Shown here in pieces: positions 35,941 through 48,500 of a stretch of DNA of 64,000 bases. The notes beneath the pieces are model-generated. The model ran no database searches. It saw only the letters and a list, made by a program, of their open reading frames with translations, and had not been told where the DNA came from. A program made the position numbers and the translations under genes. This DNA comes from Lytechinus pictus. Its lineage: Eukaryota; Echinodermata; Echinoidea; Temnopleuroida; Toxopneustidae. Position 1 is the first letter of the stretch, and the number at the start of each line of letters is the position of its first letter. The stretch covers positions 36,140,501 to 36,204,500 of the forward strand of contig NC_087251.1 in the NCBI RefSeq assembly GCF_037042905.1, given 5' to 3'.

Positions 35941-37135
35941 TTTTTAGATCTGAATATAAAAAAAATCATTTCGCGCTTCGTGCTCGCATCAGTAATATGG
36001 TTGAGTTAGATACTATCCTGTTTATTGCTATAAGGTGAAAAGAAGATTACCTTTTTGGTCGGAAAATTGAAAAAATTAGGATTCGCTTCGCGCTCACATT
36101 AATTAAAATTTAGTTAGATAGCTACCCTGTCCTTGATTTTAAAATATGCTAATAATACAAATTTTTAGGCCGGAAATGACATATCGTCAGCACACACTTC
36201 GCGCTCGAATCTAATATTGTTAAGTAAACTTCCTATCCTGTTCATGATTTGAAAAAGTGTTACGATTGTCCAGTTTTTAGGTTGGAAAATACAAACTTTT
36301 AGCTCGCGCTTCACGCCCGCATTAATTGTTTAGATTCCTATCCTGTTCATATTTATTTAAAGTACTAAGAATGTCTAGTATTTAGATTGGAAAATCAGAA
36401 ACTTTCACCTCTTGCTTCGCGCTCGCATTAGTTGATTAGATTCCTATCGTGTTCATATTCTTTTTTTTTAAGGTGCTATGAATGTTCAGTTTTTAGGTTG
36501 GAAATTAACAACTTTCAGCTCGCGCTTCGCGCTCGCGTTCATTGTTTAAATTTCTATTCCGTTCATTATTAAGTGCTAAGAATGTCCAGTTTTTAGGTTG
36601 GAAAATCAAAAACTTTCAGCTCGCGCTTCACGCTCGCATTGTTTAGATTCATATCCTGTTCATATTCTTTTTTAAAGTGCTATGAATGTCCAGTTCTTAG
36701 GTTAGAAAATCAAAAACTTTCAGATCGCGCTCCACGCTCGCATTAATTGTTTAGATTCCTATCCTGTTCATATTCTCTTTAAAGTGCTATGAATGTCCAG
36801 TATTTAGGGTGGAAAATCAAAAAATTTCAGCTCGTGCTCGCATCTGTTATTTAGTTAAATTCCTATCCTGTTCGTGATTTGAAAAAGTGTTACGAATGTC
36901 CAGTTTTTAGGTAATTCCTATCCCGTTCATGATTTGAAAAAGTGTTACGTGTGTCTAGTTTTTAGGTTGGAAAATCAAAAGCTTTCAGCTCGCGCTTCGC
37001 GCTCGCATTAATGGTTTAGGTAGGTTTGAATCTAGTTCATGATCACAAAAAATGTTCAGAATGTTCAATTTCCAGGTCACAATTTATGAAATATCAACAT
37101 ATTTGGGCTCGCGCTTCGCGCTCGCATTATTTATT
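35941..37135. repeat. ~110-bp satellite with GCTCGCGCTTCGCGCTCGC core
   Basis: Eleven copies of the core (near 35970, 36083, 36197, 36303, 36413, 36518, 36620, 36723, 36830, 36988 and 37109) recur every 102-121 bases, with one longer interval of about 158. Each unit also has AATGTCCAGTTTTTAGGTTG, AAAATCAAAAACTTTCAG and TTCCTATCCTGTTCAT. The core is a self-complementary hairpin. Confidence 0.9.
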
Positions 37136-37177
37136 GAGGCCTTTCATCTTTAGTTAGGAATACCTCCCCTCTTCGAA

Positions 37178-37179
<2 letters not shown>

Positions 37180-37267
<88 letters not shown>

Positions 37268-37296
37268 ATATATATATGTATGTGTGTGTGTGTGTG
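37180..37296. repeat. (TA)n then (TG)n microsatellite
   Basis: About 80 bases of pure TA followed by TATG and TG repeats. Confidence 0.95.
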
Positions 37297-37856
37297 TTAA
37301 CATAAAAACGGAAACCTCAATAGTGTCCCCCCCTACCTTCAAGGAGAGATTTCCGCCCATGTACATATTCAGGGAGGAATAAAAATTTATTTCACGTACG
37401 TATAACGAAGAAATAAATTGATTACAAAAGAAATGCAGAATGCCTCACGGTCAAAAAGTAGATTTTGGTTAAAGTGTTAGGTGTAGTATCTTCTATAAGA
37501 CATCAAAGTATAATAAAATTCAAACTACATTGAAATGTTAAGTAAAACTTCAATAAATAATGTTGTGGAAGCAAAGAGATTTAACAATGATGGGCAAAAT
37601 ATAGTTAGTTGCTGGTATATTCTAAATTAATTTATGCAGCTCTCATACTGGTCTCAAAGCATTTAGGGGGAAGAATAGAATCAATAAAAATCCAGTAATT
37701 CAGATTGTCAGTTCTGAGGTATCATGATGATGAATTTCTAAATGTTGATTAAAGCATATAGGGTTATACGAGTCAAGATACTTATGTAAAAAAAAAGAAA
37801 TGGAAGCATTAATTCAATGATGCTGCAGGGAATTTCATTTTCTAATGTACTTATGA
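37297..37856. other. non-coding stretch, nothing recognised
   Basis: AT-rich sequence without open frames of note. Confidence 0.4.
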
Positions 37857-38208
37857 AATTATAGGTGCCAGGTAAACATGGCAGAGGTTATAAATAACAG
37901 AGGTAAAAGTGGCGGGGGTAAAAAGAGCAAAGGTAACATTGGCAGAGATAATAGCGGCAGAGGTAAATTGGCAGAGGTAAAATGGCAGAGGTAATAGTGG
38001 CTCCCGGTAGTGGCTTAGGTAAAAATGGCAGAGGTACAATAGTGGCAGGGTAAAAAGGGCAGAGGAAAAATGGCAGAGGTTAAAATATAGGGGTGAAAAT
38101 GGCAATCGAGGTAAAAATGAAAGAGGTTTCTTTTTTCTAATGACGGGGTAAAATTGGCAACTAGAGGTGAAAATAGCAGGGGTTTAAAATTGCAGAGGTA
38201 AAGAACAA
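37857..38208. repeat. GGCAGAGGTAAAA minisatellite
   Basis: Degenerate units of 13-18 bases built on ATGGCAGAGGTAAAA, about 20 copies with variable spacers. Confidence 0.85.
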
Positions 38209-38295
38209 ATCGCATCAAACTTTCTTATTGACAACATAAATTTCTTCAAGACCATGTGGAGCTACATAATATTTGTTTCTTTCGTGTTTTGTCAC

Positions 38296-38545
38296 GGGTG
38301 TACAAATAGGGGGCTTGGGGCTATGGACCCCCACCCAAAAAAAAATCGTGACAAAGAAAAAAAATAAAGAAGAGGAAATGAAAAAAAGGATGGAATATGA
38401 TATTATTTTTTAAATAATATGTCAAAACCTATAAAATCAGATTTCGAAATCTTGGCTCACTAGCCGCATTTCAGAAATTTTGCCAAATGGCCCCCTCAAT
38501 TTTTTTAGGGGTGGGGGTTAGGGGCTCATTACGTACGCTACTATA
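38296..38545. repeat. dispersed repeat (GGGGGCTT...CATTACGTACGC)
   Basis: Left GTGTACAAATAGGGGGCTTG and right GGGGCTCATTACGTACGCTA resemble the ends of the element at 32371-32526. Inverted-repeat structure is weak. Confidence 0.4.
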
Positions 38546-38810
38546 TTTTTTTATAGGTTTGACTAAAGTACACAGAGATTATATATGGTATAATTTTGGG
38601 AGCAAAAAAATAATATCACACAAATTCATCTTCTACATGAAAACACATTTACAATTTTGACTTCATTACGTTTGGAGTCGATTATATATTTCATGATAAT
38701 TTATTCATGCCATACTTATACGTTGACAATGGATAGAATGATCCTTTCTAGTCGATATCACCTTGAAAATAATACTTTTTTATGTTAATTAGACTCAATT
38801 ATATGGTTAG

Positions 38811-39080
38811 GGGCGTCGAACCATTTTTCGGACTGGGAGGGGCAAAAGCCCCAAAATGTCCCCAATTTTCGGCGCAATAAAACATAATTTACACAAATGA
38901 TCAGTTTATATATTTGAGAGTATTTTCATGTCAGGTATATACAGTGCTTGTATAGTGCTATCCAATGCTTTTTAAACGTATATTTGCATTGCATTTAATA
39001 ACCATTTCTAAGTTGTCAAAATTATTGGAGAATTCAAAATCTCCCCATCCCCCCATCCCTCCCCCATCAGGATCGACGCC
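38811..39080. mobile_element. MITE (AGGGGCGTCGAACC ends)
   Basis: Left end AGGGGCGTCGAACCATTTTT and right end CAGGATCGACGCCTCT are imperfect inverted repeats, with G- and C-rich tracts just inside. Confidence 0.6.
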
Positions 39081-42000
39081 TCTATAACTATCATATTCAT
39101 AATTTTTAATCACAATTAGCTCAACGTGAACTTACTCGACCAAGCCTTTAATAACTTTAATCGTAGCAACTACATGTATCTTCATGGTGGTAAATGCACC
39201 AATAAAAATCACGGTTTCCCATAGTTACAATAATGGTAAAGTGACAGTAAAACTACTTGGGACTACATACTCCTGATCTGCAATGTTCCTCTAATAATTA
39301 ATGCACAATTTCATTTATGAGAAACACACTTTCACTGGAAAAATTATCATCTGTATACTTTATCATCATTTTCATATCAGGAGAAATATCTTCTGACAGA
39401 GGCCGTCATTTCCCTTTGTCTTTTGACAACGAGATTGTATGTGCAACAAAATAATTTGGTGAAAAGTTATCTTTATTCATGTAAGATTTTCCCAAAGACT
39501 GCATAGTAAAGACACACTCATTTCATTTATCTTGACAAACACAAAATTTAATACTCTTATGGCTGCCCTTATGTTTCGACTTTATCGGTACTTTGGTGTT
39601 GGCAAACACATTTTTTAGCCATTTTTGAGACCTTCCAAAAGTTTTAACTCTTGTCTGTTGTTGAGTCGACATGTATGCAGACTTGATATTCTCCGCCAAC
39701 TTTGTTGGAATGTGGAGTCGACGAACAAGCAGGTTAAAGTTAGGATATTGAATGATTTTTGTTCTGAAAAAAATGTTAAAGTTGTTAGAAAATTATCGTA
39801 TTTCACTTACCTGGTTTTCACCAAAGTGAACATTCCATCTTTCCTCTCATAGGCAGTAATTTCGGGAGAAAAAACCCCAGAAAAAAACCCCTGTCTTGTA
39901 TCAAGTTTGAAATGGGTTTAAGATAGCATATCCACAGTTTAAATTCTGTTGTCGTGTGGCGCCTTGGTCGGACATTTAAAACGCCATTGTTGTTACCAAA
40001 GGCGGTACCACTTGCATTCCTGTCGGCGAAATACATTCACCCTCGATCACCTGCCCATCAGCTATTCAAATTTCCCGCCATTGTTCGCTCGTTTCGTCCC
40101 AGTGCGTTACCATGGTCCTATTATGGGTAGTCACTCGTCGTTTTGTTAAACTGATCATTATAGTGAATGGCTCTGTCAATGTCGTTTCAATAAAATTCCA
40201 TGCAAAGACTACCAAATTAAGTTCAACCAATGTTTATTTTCAATTTTATATTAGCGATACCAAGTGAATATCATTATTTCACACTCGACTCCCCATCTCC
40301 TGAAATTCTTCAACAAGTATGCATAATGCGTTTATGATATTACACTTTGTCTTATCTGTTTTAATGACTATGGGTTAAAAATATGATAATTAATATTTTT
40401 GTATTTACCAAAACTAGACAAAAACCCAGTAATATTCTTCAATAGAGTTGCAATTATTGTGGGAGTGAAACTCTGCAACTAGCGCACCATTTTATTCCGT
40501 TTTATTTCATGTCCTGACTGTTCTGAAGAAGAATCCAGAAGTGAACCCCCCCTCTCTCTCATATGGCGGCAAAAAGGAGAGAAGACTAAAGTTGAAGGTG
40601 AAGAAAGGAGACGACCGAGTAAGAAAAAAAAGAAACTTAATAAATTGAAGAAAAATGAATAAAAGAAGAAGAGAGGAAAAAACATTTAGGCTTAAAATTT
40701 TCTGTTAACTGAGTCTTTTTTGAAAACATAAAATTATAGGCGCTTAATATCTAGTTTCAACCTACCCCCGGCCCCCCCCAAAAAAAAACACTTCTGCTAA
40801 CTAGAAAAATAATGCGATCGCGAAGCTCTAGCTGATTGAATAAATAAGCCTGTATGTTGACCAGCATCATGAACACCATAAATATATTATATCCCTTAAC
40901 ATATAAAGTCCAGCGCAAAACGCAAGGTCAATTTTGTTGACCTAAAAACGACACAGGCCACTTGTTTAATTGTGAAGGAGAAACATAATTCTCATTGAAC
41001 AGTTAATGTGAGCGCGAAGCGCATTTGACATAATAATAAAAGAGTGGAGTGCAAGCAGATGCGATAGTTTCAAACAGTTTTTTGTTTTCGTGAATGTCAT
41101 ACGTATGTCGCGAGGAAAAAACCTACGTAATAAAACAATATTAGGACTATTTGTACAAAGTTAGGAACAGAAAAATTCTCAAAAAAGAAAAGAAAAAGAA
41201 TTTGAGCGCGGAGGACTCGTTACCAACAAGGTGCATATATCATACAAAATAAACTAATGAAAGTGTGAAACAAGAACTGAACTTTTGCTTTCCGTATTTA
41301 CTTGAAAACTAGAAATGATCAGGATACGTATCTCATACGGAATAATGCGAGCGCGATGCGAGGGCGAAAGTTTTTATTTTGATATAGCAACCTGAAAGGT
41401 TTATTACTAGTAATTCTCCACCTCCTCTGCTCATTTCCTTCACCGTTTTTCCTCTTCTCTTTTCTCATCCCTTCTTTTTTCTGTCTTTTCCTTTTCTTCT
41501 TTTTATCTCCCCTCTCCCTTTTCTGCGCCGTCAAATGGAATCCGCTTATGTATCTTTTTTTTTCATTTCCAAATCTTGTAAAAAAATAAAATAGCAATCG
41601 ATGTTTCCTTTTTTTCTCTCTAATTTTGGCAAATTATTTTATTGCTTTCTTATTTATAACCAATTCTCTTTTTACAACGTTTTTATTCTCCCTTTCTTTT
41701 CCTACTTTCCAATACACTCGCTGTGTATACCTTAATTTCTAGGAGGGTTAAGGAGCTAGGAGATGAGGTTGTTACGATCCCGGACTTCATTTAAAAAAAA
41801 ATTCACTTGCTACTTTTTTTTCATCGGGAGGAGGTGCAGGGCCGTTTCAACACGGCTTTTTTCTCCAACGCTTCGTTCCGTCTTCCCTTCCTTTCCTCTT
41901 CTCTATTTTTTTTAAACTTGGGAATGGGGGAGCAATGCCCCTGCCTGCTGAAGGCGTGGTCCTTTCGCAACCGGACTTCCTTTTTATATTATTATTCTTT

Positions 42001-42231
42001 TCACCTTCTATTTGTTGGAAAAAGAAAGGAAATTATGATTTTAAAAAAGTTTTTAAAGAGTCTCCCCCCATCCTCCATATCAATCTAGATTTAAGGGCAG
42101 AGGCTTTTAAAAATTTCAATTTTCCCCTTTTTCTTTTATCCACCTCCTTTTCCCCATCTTTTTTTCTCCCCCCTCACCTTTCTTTCACTCTCTTTTAACA
42201 CTTCCTTTTATTCCCCCCTCTATCTTGTTTT
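39081..42231. other. non-coding stretch, no gene supported
   Basis: 39950-40140 is locally less AT-rich and could be a CpG-containing regulatory region, but I cannot support a promoter. 41400-41530 is pyrimidine-rich. Isolated pieces of the GCGCTTCGCGCTCGC satellite core occur near 41010 and 41345. Confidence 0.35.
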
Positions 42232-42450
42232 CCTTTCGTGTTTTCCTTCAGCAAGAAATTTATCCACACTGTGCTGCACTCAACCCATGTGAGGTAAATG
42301 AGTTCCGGCAGGAACCAATTCCTCAAAAAGCTGTGTGCACCTGAATCGGTAGCCTAGCTTAGCCTGGTAATGATAATAGCAGGGCCCGCTGGGGGAACAC
42401 TTTTCGGAACTGAAGTGGCTACCCTGGGTAAATATGCTGTTATTATTATC
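42232..42450 (+). mobile_element. 5'-truncated SINE
   Basis: TGCTGCACTCAACCCATGTG and CTGTGTGCACCTGAATCGG match the SINE body at 10640-10800, followed by TAATGATAATAGCAGGGCCC. The tRNA-like head is missing. Confidence 0.75.
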
Positions 42451-44099
42451 TTTTCCTTCTCCCTCCATTTCCCTTTTCAGCTTGTGCTTAGTTTCAATAC
42501 ACCCCCTCAAGTTTGGTTTCTTCTTTGCAAATCCTGAACCCCCACTCACGAATACTTTTGCTCATTACACCACTGACTGAAATCAGGTTAATAATTTATG
42601 CAAAACATGATATTATTAAGCTGATACAAAATTTGCTACGAAGAGCACTTAGTTGAAATACACACACATACAGAGAACATGATGACAAAAAAATACTTTT
42701 AAACAAAAAGTAAATTTAATGTTGAAAAATAAATATTTCTATGTGTTTACAAGATCTTTACTCATAGGTCACTCTTCACTTTGGCAACCTTGCAATAAAA
42801 GTAGACTTGTTGGCACTGATAAAAAACATACATACAAAGTGCTGAAGTGGCATCTTGTCGCACTCAATATTTCATCAACATATGCTAAACCACTGAGTGC
42901 TAGCAATTTAATTAGAAATTAGATTTTCTAAGTGGTGGGAAATGAAAAATGATGTTTGCGGATGAACAAAATCTTAATGCCGTGGAAAAATCAGAACCAT
43001 CACAACCCTGCATTAACTTATGATTGTACACTGTAAGGTATGTGTATAATACTTGATAGACTCATATCAAGACCACAATGAATAAATAATTACAAAAATA
43101 TAATGAAAATAACTCTTCAATAATCTATCTCCCTTTCGTTAATCAAATATGCAAAGATAAAGTTTACAGTATTCTCCTGTTATAACAGTTACATTCCAAA
43201 AAAAATATACATCAATTTAAAAATGGATGTCAGTTGTAGTTAGGGTATTGCAATCCACTTAACAAAGAGTTGTGGTTATCTCCCTATGTGTAGAAGATAT
43301 TTCTTCAATACTTCCATATCACACATTTTCATTCAAAATTAGGACACTGCTTGGAAACAAAATATTAAAAAAGAATGAATGACGTGACGGTGATAACGAT
43401 ATAAACTCCCTCTATCCCCCCCCCCAAAAAAAAAGAAGATATAAAACAAAATTAGAATGACATTGTTCTTGTATTTTTCTTTCAATTTTTTTTTGTTTAA
43501 ATCTCAACATATACTATTTTTATATATCACATACTGCAATGCCATTGCTCTCTAATTTGTTTTTCTTAAAATCCTCAAGCAAAGGCACTTTAAAATATCA
43601 CGTCAGCACAATTCATGACTGAATTGTCAGCTCTGACAATTGTAGGTAATACTATTCACCGTTGATTACCATTTTGGTGCATGTGGGACACCTTCAACAA
43701 TATTTTGTTCAGTGCTTATAAAATAAAACAAAATTAAGCACAACCTGAATCAACGTTAAGTATTTCTTAAAAGAAGACCTTTGTAAATTTGTTAACGTAG
43801 GCCTTCAATTGCACTCAAATAAATTCTTACTTCTTTAGCTCTTGTAATGCAGTAAGCGGTGGCAATTACCACTTTTTATCTTCAGGGTTTTTTATCTCCG
43901 ATAAGAAAAAAAAAGATTTACAAATATTTTCCCTTGAACTTGAAAGGAATGTCAAGAAAACAATGGATTCAATTTAAGTTGTGCTAAGTTGTGATTTATA
44001 GTTGTTTATACTTAATAGCAGTTTATGACATACATTCTTGCATTGCATTGCCTTATGGCATTCTTGAATGCTAAATAAAATTAACATCTTTTGCCAAGT
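42451..44099. other. non-coding stretch downstream of SRBD1
   Basis: No gene or element recognised. It lies more than 1 kb past the SRBD1 stop codon on its strand; a 3' UTR cannot be delimited. Confidence 0.35.
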
Positions 44100-44725
44100 G
44101 ATAAAGAACTCTTTGATGACGTTTTGATCATTGCTTACATAACTTCAACTTTACTCATCATCTTCTTCATCAACAATCAGCCTAATTCAAGGTCAGTTGG
44201 AAAAAGAGATATTGGCAGATAAAACAAAGAAACGTGACAATCATACACTTTCAAAATGATATTCTCGTAACAACTCTGTGATGACGATTTGATCATTGCT
44301 TACAAATTTACTCATCATCTTCGTCATCAATAAATGGGATTAAGCCTTGTTCAAGGTGAGTTGGAATAAGAGGCCGATAAAACAAGAAAAATAGAGAAAT
44401 CATATACTTTCAAAGTGATGTTCTCGTAACATCTCTGCGACAAGGTTTGGATCACTGCTTACATTCCATAAACTTTCCTCACCATCTTCGTCATTAATGT
44501 ATAAGCCTTGTACAAGGTGACTTGGAATAAGAGATATTGGCCGATAAAACAAGAAACATACAGAAATCAACATTTTGAATGTGATATTCTCGTTATAGCT
44601 TTATGAAGAGGTTATCAGCATTACTATGTGCATATTACTTCATTTTTTTACTATATTCATTATCTTCATCATCAATAAATAAGCCTTGTACAAGGTGGGT
44701 TGGAAAAAAAGAGATGTTTTGCTCC
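44100..44725. repeat. ~165-175-bp tandem repeat, four units
   Basis: Units beginning near 44106, 44280, 44449 and 44611 share GATCATTGCTTACA, CATCATCTTC-TCATCAA, AGCCTTGTACAAGGTG-TTGG and GATATTGGCCGATAAAACAA. They lie within 1.2 kb beyond the SRBD1 stop codon and may be inside its 3' UTR. Confidence 0.8.
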
Positions 44726-44885
44726 TGCAACATTCAGTTGTTCCTACTGAAATGCACTTATTAGGCCAAACATAAACCTGAGCTTCAAACCTGAGCTTAA
44801 ACTTAATCCTAATCCTCAAATGATTCTGAACTAAATACCCATTATAACCCTAAACCTCCTCTTATATCTTTAGATATTGTTACCC
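44715..44885. mobile_element. foldback element, copy C (half)
   Basis: GTTTTGCTCCTGCAACATTC resembles the left terminus of the short foldback elements, followed by 'AAACCTGAGCTT' repeats and ATTATAACCCTAAACC. No right terminus is evident. Confidence 0.4.
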
Positions 44886-45094
44886 AAGAGACATATAGAA
44901 ATAATAGAGAAGATAAGAGAGAAAAGATGAAAAGTATTAGCAATGCCCCATCCAATCATCCATCCTAATTATTAAGAGCAAATGACATGTTACCAAAGAC
45001 ACATATAAAAATCACACAGGAGCTAAAAAAAAAGAAGAAAAAGACGAATAGTCTTTGAAAGTGACACATGGACACACCTAGAAATACGCCAGTC

Positions 45095-45215
45095 AGACAT
45101 AAGGACAGATCAGCATAAACCTACAAGTCTCAAGCTGACATTCCACTTTCTTCCGTTCCACCACCACCACCTCTCCTTATCGCCCAGTCCCAAGACCTTT
45201 TCCTTCTACGACGTG
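45095..45215 (-). pseudogene. partial tandem duplicate of the last SRBD1 exon
   Basis: GTCTCAAGCTGACATTCCAC and CCACCACCTCTCCTTATCGC match 45260-45345 within the terminal coding exon, with a deletion over the AGTTTCTTTTCCGTG segment and several substitutions. The duplicate also includes the stop-codon neighbourhood and GGACAGATCAGC-TAAACC flank. It lies downstream of the stop and cannot extend the protein. Confidence 0.75.
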
Positions 45216-45255
45216 ACACACCCCAAACACGCAAACGGATAGACAGAAGGACATA

Positions 45256-45536
45256 TCAGCTTAAACCTACAAGTCTCAAGCTAACATTCCACTTTCTTCC
45301 GTTCACCAGTTTCTTTTCCGTGACCACCACCTCTATCTTGTCGCCCGGTCCCAGGACCTTTCCCTGCAAGATGTGATGCGGCATGTGGTTTCTGTGGCAG
45401 AGGCCGTGGTCTGCCAAGCCGACGTCTACAAACACTCCAAAGTGGACGGCGTTGACCACCCGACCAGAGAGTCTCATGCCCGGCATGATTTGCTCGATCG
45501 TGATGATTTCCTGCTTGAACAGGGGCTTCTCAAATT
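45256..45536 (-). CDS. SRBD1: SRBD1 terminal exon (S1 domain and stop)
   Basis: 281 bases: acceptor TATCGTAG, stop TGA at 45258-45256. It starts [20 protein letters not shown], then the S1 strands [53 protein letters not shown] and [12 protein letters not shown]. The 'GxVxxxxxFGxFVDxG' and 'PGDxxxVxV' patterns are diagnostic of S1. Confidence 0.95.
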
Positions 45537-48500
45537 CTACGATACAAGATGATTTGGAAAGGGATATAGAAGAAAGGATAAGTTTTCAGTTAGGATGATT
45601 CAAGGCAATGTTTCATCAATATTCATTGTTTAAGAAGTTGTCGGAGCACTGGAGAGCATTTCATGAAGTACTTGTCAGAAGTTTTATCCGACAAGTCCTG
45701 TTTTATCAGACAATTTCCATAGTCACAGTGCTTCTCAGCCAATCAAAATCAAGGAAAATTGTCAGATCTGAAAATTTGTTGGACAAAAACGTTGATCAAA
45801 CACTCCCGATGGGGTCTGATTGTTGCTATGGTAACTGTCGGATGAAACAGACTTTGTTGGATAAGACATCAAACAAGTACTGTCGTGAAACATTCCCCAG
45901 TAAGCATTAAACAAATTCAGCCCAGAATCATTATCATGTGACTTATGAAGTTAATCATGTGTAATGAAGGGTCAGTAGCATTAGAGATGCAATCAGTCTT
46001 AAAACTAAGATATCTTCAAATGCTATAACAAAATATGTGTTGATAAGTTACAGTGGATTATAAGAATGATTGTATCTCTTACTGTTAGAGGGTATATAAA
46101 TCTTTGGTGAAAATTCAATAAAGACAACAACATTATGTTGATGGCATTTGTTTTCAAAAAATAATTTTACAAAGTAACTGAATAAAATCCAGCAAAACAA
46201 AGATATTTCGTTTTGCTGAATTGATTGATTATAGAAAAGAATGATTCAAAGTCAACATCAAGAATGCCAATAAAAAAAATAATATCAAGAAATTTTTCAA
46301 ATTGAAAACATGAAGTATTAAGTCATATCCTATTGTGCCTATGGTAAACTTGAAGCCAAGCTTCTCTTTCAAATGCAGGTAATGATTTTTATGTCATTTA
46401 AAGATACACCAGAGTACAGGTTTCATAAAAATGTATTACTTTTTAAAAACTGATATCTTTTCAACCTCAGAAATAGAACAGAGCCATTGCTATGTGGGCA
46501 CTGTCTGACATGGCGACATCCTACTCTATGGCAAAACATCACTGACTCTAGGAAGTATAAAAAAATTTAGACTTACCCACTCGGATATCATAATTTCTTG
46601 GTTGTTGCAATCCATTGATGATCAAGTCTAAAGTCGGCTCGCCCACTCCAATACTCTCTGCTAATGATTCTTTACCTGATGGGAATTCAAATTGTTGGAA
46701 AGAATGGACATCATGGATATCAAACAAATTCTAATAAAATAATAATGATGATGATGATAACAATAATAATCAATCACAACAACAATATGCCACTTTTGAA
46801 AAAATCTATGCATTTCTGCAAAGACTTTAAACTTTCTTTTATCAGACCAAGTTTTTTACTGGTCCATCCCCCCCCCCCTTTCAGATCTCGGCAGCAAAAT
46901 GTGTTACCAACCCAAATTTTTGCACAGAAGTTTCAGACACATGAAAACGTTATAACTATCTATTTTCAAAATCTTGTACAGGATGATAATCTTTCTAAAC
47001 TATATTCTAAATAAGCTAAAAAGATTTGTACATGTACATGATGACAGGGTAACTTGTGTGATATTTATTAGTTGGTAAAAGATATCATTTTGAACAAGAG
47101 TGTCGCTGGGGCGAGCACATAATACGCCCGCCTGTAATGTGGAAAATGGAGTTATTGGTCAAGCAAGAAAAGTGGAAGGTGGTATCTTGACCTTTGATCT
47201 TTTGACCTCAAATCAATAGAATTCATGGGATCCATGCTAGTATGATACACACCAAATTATATGAGCCTAGTTAAGTTAAACTGAAGTCATCATGTTTACA
47301 AGGACTTCAGAAGGGTAAGATGAAAGCATGTCACTGTGACCTTGACCTTATGACCTCAAAATCAATAGGCTATCTGGGAGCCATGCTAGTATCATACACA
47401 CCAAATTACATGAGCATAGGTTAAGTTAGACCGAAGTTATGGCGTTTACAAAGAAAAGTGAGCGGACGGACAGACGGAAGTGATTCCACATTACGTCCCG
47501 TAGGACGGTTGTGTAAAAATGAATATAACATTAGTGCAGAGAAAAATGAAATAAGAACCCTTTATACCTCTTGACTTGATCAGATTGTCTAGTTTATGTT
47601 TGATGCTCTCACTGCCAATGTCCTTTCCACTTGAGAACGCCATCTTTAAGAGTCTAGAAATTGGAAATAAAAAATACAATCAGATCATATGCTATATACC
47701 AAAGTCCAAGAGCTGCATTGAACTATTCTGCAACAGGTCAAGGAAATGGGAAATTATTTCATTATCGGGGTTTCTTAAAAGGGAATCCAACCAAAATAAA
47801 AACTTGTTTTTATAAGGAAAAGAAAAATCAGTCAAGTTGATAGGTGAAAGTTTTAACAATATTGGACAAACAACAAGAAAGTTATGAATTTTTAAAAGTT
47901 GTAAATATTGGAAATCACTATACCCATGGAGACTTCAAATTGGCTGCATATGGGATGTCATAGTGATGTAAGGCAAGGCTACTCTTCCATGTACTCCAAT
48001 ACATATTATGGCTAAAATGTCATTTTTCCCAAAAGTTTTATTTCAAATTATATTTTTCTTTCATGAGGACATAAAACAATATACTACCTGGGTTATATTT
48101 AGATTAGTGCCCCAGGGGAATGGGTACTTAGGAGAAAACCACTAATCCCTGATAATAAAGTACATGGCCTATGGGAAAGTTGTCCTTGCCTCTTGTCATA
48201 ATTTACTTACCCAGTTGCCAATTTGAAATCTACATAGTATTAGTGATCTCAATTTTAAAGCAGCTATAACTTTCTTATTGCTTGTCCGATTTCTTTCAGA
48301 CTTTCACCATTCTGTTTAATTTATTTTTCTCCTTCCCAACACAACATTTTATGGCCAAGGCTGGATTCCCCTTTAAGTTTTTTTTTTCACAAAGCAGTAA
48401 ACTTTCTAGAGTACTGGTCTGGTAATAATAAATGAAAATTTATGTAATGGGACATTGGCACTTCAGAGTGTGTTTCATGCAAAGTTTTGCCAGTAATGTG

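Noticed and set aside
37154-37366. Minus-strand Tyr/Ile ORF
   Set aside because: Translation of the (TA)n/(TG)n microsatellite.
39950-40140. Possible promoter or CpG island
   Set aside because: Only mildly GC-richer than its surroundings, with no adjacent supported gene start.
45383-45598. Plus-strand ORF over the SRBD1 last exon
   Set aside because: Antisense of a well-supported S1-domain exon.
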